In this document: positions 5,483-9,651 of the stretch, piece after piece
How positions within the stretch are numbered: the stretch's first letter is position 1
Layout: each line of letters opens with the position of its first letter
NCBI GenBank assembly: GCA_913775215.1
Contig: CAJYKO010000175.1
Coordinates: 1 to 9,651 of the forward strand
Length of the DNA: 9,651 nucleotides
From: an uncultured Devosia sp.
GTDB taxonomy: Bacteria; Pseudomonadota; Alphaproteobacteria; Rhizobiales; Devosiaceae
Direction: 5' to 3'
Translations under genes and position numbers: made by a program
Notes under the pieces: generated by a model
What the model was told of the DNA's origin: nothing
Seen by the model: only the letters and a program-made list of their open reading frames with translations
Database searches by the model: none

Positions 5483-6244
5483 TCACGCTAGACCGATGAC
5501 TGAAAGCTGGCGTCCGGTGCGGGTCTGCTGGTGCGTCGCGTAGCGATGGGAGAAGAAACGTTTGGGCTCGGCATAGGTGCAGAGGCCGGTTTCGGTGATG
5601 CCGGCGAGGCCGAGGGCTTGTGCCTCTTCGGCAAGAAAGAGCGGCAGGTCGAAATGTGGCGTGCCGCCGGGCGGCGTGATGAAGGCGGTTTTCGCCTTCG
5701 CGTTTTGATTCAGGACGTCGTCCTTAAACGATTGGCCGACTTCGTAGTTTTCCGCGGAGATGGTGGGGCCGATGGCAAGGAGAATGCGGCGGCGCTGGGC
5801 GCCGAGGGCTTCCATGGCGGTGACGGTGTTGGTGAGAATGCCGGTGACGGCGCCGCGCCAGCCAGCATGGGCCGCGCCGATAATGCCGGCATGGGGGTCG
5901 ACGAAGAGGAGCGGAGCGCAATCTGCGGTGAGAATGCCGAGGAGCACGTCGCCGCGGCGAGTGACGACGGCATCGGCTTCGACAGTCGGAGCGGGTAGGG
6001 CGCCTGCTTCGACGGTGACGACGCGGTTGGAATGGACCTGCTTAAGCGTCACCAGTGTGTTGCCGCCGAGAACATCGGCAATGCGGCGGCGGGTTTCTGT
6101 CACGGGTTCGGGCGCGTCGCCGACGGATTGGGAGACGTTGAGGCCGGCGAATTCACCAGTTGACACGCCGCCGTGGCGGCCGAAAAAGCCGTGGCGAACG
6201 GTGTCCGTGTCCGTGATGGGCTGGACAGTGTGAAATTCGATCAT
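5483..6244 (-). CDS. pgeF: YfiH/PgeF-family protein (peptidoglycan editing factor, purine nucleoside phosphorylase LACC1 family)
   Basis: The 253-residue cytosolic protein carries the three zinc ligands of the DUF152/YfiH family: His71 in LKQVHSN, Cys109 in TADCAP and His126 in AAHAGWRG. Other family segments are FGRHGGVSTGEF.GLN near the N-terminus and FFSHR...TGRQ at the C-terminus. Work on the family reports laccase-like oxidoreductase activity, purine nucleoside phosphorylase/adenosine deaminase activity (human LACC1), and in E. coli removal of mis-incorporated amino acids from cell-wall precursors. Which applies here cannot be read from the sequence. Its ATG overlaps the midA stop by four bases (ATGA), which implies translational coupling. 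With lgt and midA upstream it forms one operon, an arrangement I recall as common in Hyphomicrobiales. Confidence 0.92.
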   Translation of the reverse strand: MIEFHTVQPITDTDTVRHGFFGRHGGVSTGEFAGLNVSQSVGDAPEPVTETRRRIADVLGGNTLVTLKQVHSNRVVTVEAGALPAPTVEADAVVTRRGDVLLGILTADCAPLLFVDPHAGIIGAAHAGWRGAVTGILTNTVTAMEALGAQRRRILLAIGPTISAENYEVGQSFKDDVLNQNAKAKTAFITPPGGTPHFDLPLFLAEEAQALGLAGITETGLCTYAEPKRFFSHRYATHQQTRTGRQLSVIGLA

Positions 6245-7320
6245 GATGCGAAGCCCGGCGGGGTGAGGCCAGGGGAGTGGGCGCAGAAGACTTTGAAAAG
6301 GTCGCCCATCTGGTCTTTGGCCGTGAGGCGTTCGAGCGCTGTGCGGATATCTGAGGCAGAGCCGGGATTGGCGCCGGAGAGGGCGGCGGCGCGTTCGGCG
6401 ATGCCGAGGCGGGTCAGAAATTCGCCCTGGGTGGCGAGGGGCTGGACGGCGAGGCCGATTTCGCGCGCGACGGCGGCGAGAGCGGCAAAATCGACATGGG
6501 CGGAGAGATCGGTTTCACCAGGGGCGTCGAGGACATCTGCGAAAGCATGATTGCGCACGCCTTGCAGCGTGTCGCCGGTCTGGGTGCGCGCATAGCCATA
6601 GTCGATGGCAAGGACGCTACCGCCTTGCTTCGCAATGGCCTTGGCGACGCGCGACATGACTTCGCTACCGGCGAAGCAGACCTCGAAGAGGCTATCTTCC
6701 TCGGCATTGGCGACGGCGGTCGGCATGGCGTCGTTGGAGATGGGGGTCGGCGCGAGGCCGAAGGCGCGCTTGCCATCGACGAGGCCGACGACGCGCTCAT
6801 GCCAGCCGTCGGCCTTGCGGACAAATTGGCGGATGGGGAGGGCGTCGAAGAATTCGTTGGCGACGAGGAGGATCGGGCCTTCAGAGAATTGCTCAAAGTT
6901 TTCAAGCCATTGCGGCTCGTAGCTTTCAAGTCGATTCCGCTGCTGGGCCGTGAGCGCGGGATTGGTCTCGAACAGTTTCAATTTGAGGCCATCGCGAAAG
7001 CCGGGAGCGCGGCAGGCGACGCGCAGGATATCGGCCATGAGCGTGCCGCGGCCAGGTCCGAGTTCGACCAGGTTGAAGCTTTTGGGCTCGTCCATCTGTT
7101 GCCAGACATTGACGAGGTGAAAGCCGATGATTTCGCCGAACATCTGGGAGATTTCGGGCGCGGTGATGAAATCGCCGGCGGCGCCGAGAGGGTCGGCGCC
7201 CTTGTAATAGCCTTGGGTAGGGTGAGTGAGGCAGAGGCCCATATAGGTCGCGATGGACATGGGGCCAGTGGTCGAAATCTGTAGATCGATCTGTTGCGAC
7301 AGGGGGAGCGGGGTGGTCAT
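6241..7320 (-). CDS. midA: SAM-dependent methyltransferase, MidA/NDUFAF7 (DUF185) family
   Basis: This 359-residue protein belongs to the family of human NDUFAF7, which dimethylates an arginine of the 49-kDa complex I subunit during assembly, so the bacterial protein probably acts on NuoD or a similar target (inference). The family block GDFITAPEISQMFGE lies at residues 49-63, the SAM-binding glycine motif ELGPGRGTL at 86-94, a second strand KLKLFETNP at 113-121 and the conserved NEFFDALPIRQF starting at 155. GDLFKVFCA lies near the C-terminus. The start ATG at 7320 has AGGAG six bases upstream, partly overlapping the lgt stop. Only nine bases separate the two genes, and the 3' end overlaps pgeF, so it is the middle gene of the lgt-midA-pgeF operon. 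No key motif is missing. Confidence 0.94.
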   Translation of the reverse strand: MTTPLPLSQQIDLQISTTGPMSIATYMGLCLTHPTQGYYKGADPLGAAGDFITAPEISQMFGEIIGFHLVNVWQQMDEPKSFNLVELGPGRGTLMADILRVACRAPGFRDGLKLKLFETNPALTAQQRNRLESYEPQWLENFEQFSEGPILLVANEFFDALPIRQFVRKADGWHERVVGLVDGKRAFGLAPTPISNDAMPTAVANAEEDSLFEVCFAGSEVMSRVAKAIAKQGGSVLAIDYGYARTQTGDTLQGVRNHAFADVLDAPGETDLSAHVDFAALAAVAREIGLAVQPLATQGEFLTRLGIAERAAALSGANPGSASDIRTALERLTAKDQMGDLFKVFCAHSPGLTPPGFAS

Positions 7321-7326
7321 GAATGG

Positions 7327-7331
7327 CTCCT
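7327..7331 (-). promoter_or_regulatory. Ribosome binding site of midA, overlapping the lgt stop
   Basis: AGGAG on the minus strand uses the last two bases of the lgt TAG stop and lies six bases before the midA ATG. Ribosomes ending lgt would land directly on it, so the two genes are probably translationally coupled. Confidence 0.7.
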
Positions 7332-8154
7332 AGGCACGCAGTTTGTTGGTCGGTCGCGTCAGGGCATAGACGACGAGAATGATGCCGCCGAGAAGGATGG
7401 GCAGGCTCAGGAGCTGGCCCATGGTGAGCCAGCCGCCATAGAGATAGCCAAGCTGCTCGTCGGGCAGGCGGATGGTTTCGACGAAGATGCGCGAGAGCGC
7501 GTAGCCGATGGCGAAGATGCCCGCGACGAGACCGGGCTTCCGGAGGCCGTAGAAGACGTGGGTTGCGACGCGGATGATGAGGAAAAGGAGGAGGCCTTCC
7601 AGGGCAGCTTCATATAGCTGGCTCGGGTGGCGCGGCACCTGCAACGGATCGGTCGGGAAGATAACGCCCCAGGGCAGGGTGGTTGGTGCGCCATAAAGTT
7701 CGGCATTGATGAAATTGGCGATGCGGCCGAGGAAAATGCCGATGGTGGCAACGGCGCCGAGGAGGTCCAGCGAGGACAGCCAATAACCGCCCTTGTGGCG
7801 CGTGAAGAGGATCGCGGCGAGCATCAGCCCGACCATGCCACCGTGATAGGACATGCCGCCATCGAGCGTGTTGATGATCTCGAGCGGGTTCTGGAGATAG
7901 TAGGGCAGATTGTAAAAGAGCACATATCCCGTGCGGCCGCCGATGACGATCGACAGCATGGCCCAGAAGGCGAAATCCCAAATATCCTTGGCGGGAAATG
8001 GCGGGGTGCCGCGATACCAGAGGCGCTCATTGCGCAGCAGCAGATAGCCATAGCCGGCGCCGAGGATGACGCCGAAGAGGTAGGCCAGCGCATACCAACG
8101 GAGGGCGAAGGGGCCGATGGCAAAAGCGACGGGATCGATATTGGGAAAGGGCAA
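7330..8154 (-). CDS. lgt: Prolipoprotein diacylglyceryl transferase
   Basis: Lgt transfers a diacylglyceryl group from phosphatidylglycerol to the lipobox cysteine of prolipoproteins, the first step of lipoprotein maturation, in the inner membrane. The 274-residue protein is highly hydrophobic with about seven membrane segments. It shows RWYALAYL (residues 19-26), MSYHGGMVG with His104 (101-109), the Lgt signature GRIANFINAELYG (143-155), HPSQLYEA (176-183) and SRIFVETIRLPDEQLG starting at 221. The start is TTG at 8154: a TAG stop lies in frame only two codons upstream, GGAGAAGGA precedes it at six bases, and the next ATG would remove the first membrane helices. It is the first gene of the lgt-midA-pgeF operon. 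A 113-base gap separates it from the SDR gene upstream. Confidence 0.96.
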   Translation of the reverse strand: MPFPNIDPVAFAIGPFALRWYALAYLFGVILGAGYGYLLLRNERLWYRGTPPFPAKDIWDFAFWAMLSIVIGGRTGYVLFYNLPYYLQNPLEIINTLDGGMSYHGGMVGLMLAAILFTRHKGGYWLSSLDLLGAVATIGIFLGRIANFINAELYGAPTTLPWGVIFPTDPLQVPRHPSQLYEAALEGLLLFLIIRVATHVFYGLRKPGLVAGIFAIGYALSRIFVETIRLPDEQLGYLYGGWLTMGQLLSLPILLGGIILVVYALTRPTNKLRA

Positions 8155-8160
8155 GGTCTA

Positions 8161-8169
8161 TCCTTCTCC
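8161..8169 (-). promoter_or_regulatory. Strong ribosome binding site that decides the TTG start of lgt
   Basis: GGAGAAGGA on the minus strand ends six bases before TTG (8152-8154). An in-frame TAG occupies 8158-8160, so no longer protein is possible. Together these fix an unusual TTG initiation codon. Confidence 0.8.
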
Positions 8170-8197
8170 GGCAGGGTGAGTGCAGGGTGGCGGGAAA

Positions 8198-8226
8198 GCC
8201 GTAGCCTTGGCAGGATCGGGTCGCAA
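8198..8226 (-). promoter_or_regulatory. Possible promoter of the lgt-midA-pgeF operon
   Basis: TTGCGA (8221-8226) and TACGGC (8198-8203) are 17 bases apart on the minus strand, within the gap after the SDR gene and about 45 bases before lgt. The -10 box is poor. Transcription could instead continue from the SDR gene. Confidence 0.25.
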
Positions 8227-8267
8227 GGGGGGAGGCGAAGAAAGGGGGCGGCGCACGTGTCGCCGGC

Positions 8268-8996
8268 CTAGCCTTTCGTTCGCAATGTCGAGCGGCCGCC
8301 GTCGACGCCAAGGATTTGGCCGGTGATCCAACTGGAGGCGTCGGAAAGGAGGAAGTCTGCGGCGGCGGCACTGTCTTCGGCGGTGCCGAGGCGTGGGATG
8401 GCGTGGAGTTGGGCGATGGACTTGGCCATGGCTTCGTTTGACGTCAGGGCTTGGGCCAGTGGTGTCGTGGTAAGCGAGGGGGCCACGGCATTGACGCGAA
8501 TTTTGGGAGCGAGTTCGGCGGCGAGGGCAACCGTCAGACCTTCAATCGCCCCTTTGGCCATGGAGATGGACGCGTGTCCGCTGAAGCCTTGGGCGACGGC
8601 GACAGAGGAAAAGAGCACAATGTAGGCGGTGCCCTCATATTGCTTGAGCGTGGGCAAAGCGGCCTGAATGGCGATGGCAGCGCCGGCGGCGTTGACGGCA
8701 AAGTCCTTGGCGAAATCGTCTACCGTGAGGCGGGCGATTGGCTTGAGATTTATGGTGCCGACGCAATAGGCGAGGCCAGCGACGGGACCCGCGGCTTGCT
8801 GGATGGCTTCGGTGAGCGCGGAAGCGTGGGTGACATCGGCTTCGGCGAAGGTGCCGCCTGTTTCGGAGGCAAGGGCAGCGAGTGAGTCCGGTTTCCGGCC
8901 GATCAGATGCGGCGCGATACCGCGGGTCGCGAGTTTTCGCGCCAGGGCGGAGCCAATGCCGCCAGTGCCGCCAACGATGATGATGGTTTGGGTCAT
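8268..8996 (-). CDS. SDR-family NAD(P)-dependent oxidoreductase lacking the usual active-site Tyr
   Basis: A 242-residue Rossmann protein of classical short-chain dehydrogenase length. The cofactor motif is GGTGGIG (residues 9-15). LIGRK (31-35) after the second strand suggests NADPH. DV at 54-55, VNAAG at 101-105, FSS at 129-131 and a closing DGGRST complete the fold. The active site is odd: Lys148 is present in MAKGAIEGL, but the YxxxK tyrosine position holds Ile144. His141 sits seven residues before the Lys, where FabI-type enoyl reductases have their Tyr. The start MTQTII at 8996 is chosen because AAAGGAG lies seven bases before it; an upstream in-frame ATG at 9029 would only add residues before the Rossmann strand. 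It stands alone, divergent from ubiK and 113 bases before lgt. The substrate is unknown. Confidence 0.9.
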   Translation of the reverse strand: MTQTIIIVGGTGGIGSALARKLATRGIAPHLIGRKPDSLAALASETGGTFAEADVTHASALTEAIQQAAGPVAGLAYCVGTINLKPIARLTVDDFAKDFAVNAAGAAIAIQAALPTLKQYEGTAYIVLFSSVAVAQGFSGHASISMAKGAIEGLTVALAAELAPKIRVNAVAPSLTTTPLAQALTSNEAMAKSIAQLHAIPRLGTAEDSAAAADFLLSDASSWITGQILGVDGGRSTLRTKG

Positions 8997-9003
8997 CCCG
9001 TGT

Positions 9004-9010
9004 CTCCTTT
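9004..9010 (-). promoter_or_regulatory. Ribosome binding site that decides the SDR start
   Basis: AAAGGAG on the minus strand lies seven bases before the ATG at 8996. It supports this start over the in-frame ATG at 9029, which would begin the protein with eleven extra residues. Confidence 0.7.
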
Positions 9011-9032
9011 GATGAGAATACGCTTTCACAAG

Positions 9033-9054
9033 GCCTTCGGTTCATCCTGAAGGC
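9033..9054. other. 8-bp hairpin in the SDR-ubiK divergent region
   Basis: GCCTTCGG and CTGAAGGC pair with one G-U pair around the loop TTCATC. It resembles a single REP-like unit (the CCTTC-ATCCTGAAGG kind) and lies between the two divergent starts. It might affect the SDR transcript leader. No convincing promoter pair could be read in this 139-base gap. Confidence 0.4.
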
Positions 9055-9135
9055 GCGGCCAATGGTTGCACTGGTCAAGACCGCAGGGGTGGCTTACATT
9101 GCAAGCCAAACGCAATTTCAGACGATGGGACTATC

Positions 9136-9387
9136 ATGAGCCAGAGCAGCAGCAGGATTTTTGACGGGCTTGGTCGGATCATGAACGAAGCGGCCGGAGT
9201 CGCCGACGGCGTGCGGCGCGAGGTCGAGACCGTTGCCAAGTCGCAGGCGCAGCGGATTGTTGCGGATATGGAATTGGTGAAGCGCGAAGATTTCGATGCG
9301 CTGCGTGAGCTGGTGCAGGTGCAGGGCGAAGAGATCGACGCGCTGCGGCAGGAGATCGCTGCGCTGAAGGCTGCCAAGACCGTCTGA
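9136..9387 (+). CDS. ubiK: Accessory factor UbiK family protein (BMFP domain)
   Basis: An 83-residue protein of the YqiC/BMFP family. In E. coli, UbiK binds UbiJ and lipids and helps the ubiquinone biosynthesis complex under aerobic conditions. The N-terminal part (about 1-45) is an amphipathic helix including FDGLGRIMNEAAG. The family motif VKREDFDALREL lies at 48-59, followed by a heptad-patterned coiled coil (about 55-80) with Leu/Ile spacing in EEIDALRQEIAALKAA that should drive trimer formation. The length is typical. GGGA sits five bases before the ATG. It is read divergently from the SDR gene; no ubiJ is seen here. Proximity to lgt-midA-pgeF is an order I recall from Hyphomicrobiales. 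The family call is firm; a role in ubiquinone synthesis in this organism is inferred. Confidence 0.9.
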   Translation: MSQSSSRIFDGLGRIMNEAAGVADGVRREVETVAKSQAQRIVADMELVKREDFDALRELVQVQGEEIDALRQEIAALKAAKTV

Positions 9388-9413
9388 TCGGGCTTTGACC
9401 TGAACCCACGAAA

Positions 9414-9444
9414 CGGCGGCGCCTTGGGCACGGGGCGCCAGCCG
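9414..9444 (+). terminator. GC-rich hairpin after ubiK, possible terminator
   Basis: CGGCGGCGCC (9414-9423) pairs with GGCGCCAGCCG (9434-9444) in a 10-bp stem with a single bulged A and a ten-base loop, 27 bases after the ubiK stop. AAACTCTCG rather than a T-run follows, so termination would be inefficient or factor-aided. Confidence 0.4.
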
Positions 9445-9447
9445 AAA

Positions 9448-9465
9448 CTCTCGGGTTAACGAGAG
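9448..9465. other. Perfect 6-bp hairpin next to the ubiK terminator candidate
   Basis: CTCTCG and CGAGAG flank the loop GGTTAA, immediately after the GC-rich stem. Its loop and second arm overlap a CtrA-like box, so it may be a DNA site rather than an RNA structure. Confidence 0.35.
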
Positions 9466-9470
9466 GTTAC
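9456..9470 (+). promoter_or_regulatory. CtrA-like binding box
   Basis: TTAA, seven bases, then TTAC resembles the alphaproteobacterial cell-cycle regulator CtrA consensus TTAA-N7-TTAA, with one mismatch. It is downstream of ubiK and upstream of whatever gene begins beyond the window. With a short motif and one mismatch a chance match is quite possible. Confidence 0.25.
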
Positions 9471-9651
9471 CGTCTTCCACAAGAGATTGGCTGCTTGGGC
9501 GTCAGTTGAACTGCCGGAATCGGAACTGCAGTGTACGGTTTGAGTGTGGACGATTCGAACGCCGGGGGAGGTGTTGGATCGGCTCCGCAAGTGGAGGGGT
9601 GACGGCGGATTGTCGTGTCCCAGAGAGCGCCAAACCAGCACGGAACCGGCC

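Larger units (their letters stand above)
9388..9651. other. Intergenic region to the window edge, no supportable gene
   Basis: The 264 bases after ubiK contain no reading frame with family-like content or a good ribosome binding site on either strand. They hold two hairpins (9414-9444 and 9448-9465) and a CtrA-like box (9456-9470). A GTG-started frame is open from about 9544 to the edge, but its start and composition are unconvincing. In related genomes a YbjN-domain gene often follows ubiK; if present it starts beyond this window. Confidence 0.6.

Noticed and set aside
6496..7284. 262-residue plus-strand frame opposite midA
   Set aside because: Antisense shadow; midA has all its family motifs and good translation signals.
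8236..8262. Possible SDR terminator around CACGTG
   Set aside because: Only a 5-bp stem with no T-run, so not convincing.
7627..8271. 214-residue plus-strand frame opposite lgt
   Set aside because: Antisense shadow without motifs; lgt is unambiguous.
9510..9545. GGAAT...GGTT resembling an EcfG stress promoter
   Set aside because: Both boxes deviate from GGAAC-N16/17-CGTT, so support is too weak.
9540..9580. TTCGAATC on the minus strand, like a tRNA T-loop
   Set aside because: The flanking bases do not pair as a T-stem, and no acceptor or anticodon arm is found.
9456..9641. 61-residue minus-strand frame near the end
   Set aside because: No ribosome binding site and no recognisable content; the CtrA-like box and hairpin overlap it. 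Kept as intergenic.
9544..9651. GTG-started plus-strand frame open to the window edge
   Set aside because: No clear ribosome binding site, a composition of Arg/Pro/Thr unlike the neighbours, and not resembling the YbjN N-terminus expected after ubiK.

Overview
The window (about 61% GC by eye) looks like a chromosomal segment of an alphaproteobacterium of the order Hyphomicrobiales, most likely Devosia or a relative. This is inferred from the MelA, MidA, UbiK and L25 protein types, an intergenic repeat whose translation gives the well-known spurious 'IPAKAGIH/APAFAGVT' peptide, and the order prs-pgeF-midA-lgt next to ubiK. No database search was possible. Nearly all genes are ordinary core functions. 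I found no phage, plasmid, CRISPR, toxin or defence module, and no clearly new multi-gene system.

Region 1 (1-1882, + strand) is the end of a sugar-uptake locus: the C-terminal part of an oligopeptide-family ABC transporter ATPase, then melA, an NAD- and Mn-dependent GH4 alpha-galactosidase. Together they suggest import and cytoplasmic hydrolysis of melibiose or raffinose-type sugars. Region 2 (1883-2083) is a large imperfect inverted repeat between convergent melA and pth.

Region 3 (2084-3695, - strand) carries rplY (ribosomal protein bL25) and pth (peptidyl-tRNA hydrolase). A strong intrinsic terminator separates them, and a good sigma70-like promoter lies before rplY. Region 4 (3696-4403) has a small exported protein made of two near-identical acidic, cysteine-containing repeats, preceded by a 12-bp inverted repeat and followed by a three-hairpin REP/BIME element.

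Region 5 (4404-8226, - strand) holds the lgt-midA-pgeF operon and, downstream of it, prs with its own probable promoter. These make lipoprotein diacylglyceryl transferase, a complex I assembly-type methyltransferase, a YfiH-family oxidoreductase/nucleoside phosphorylase and PRPP synthetase. lgt begins with TTG. midA and pgeF overlap by four bases. Region 6 (8268-9387) is a divergent pair: an SDR oxidoreductase that lacks the usual active-site tyrosine (- strand) and the coiled-coil ubiquinone-biosynthesis accessory factor ubiK (+ strand). The last 264 bases hold no gene I can support, only two hairpins and a CtrA-like box.

The best leads for a second look are the tandem-repeat secreted protein with its upstream inverted repeat, and the tyrosine-less SDR.
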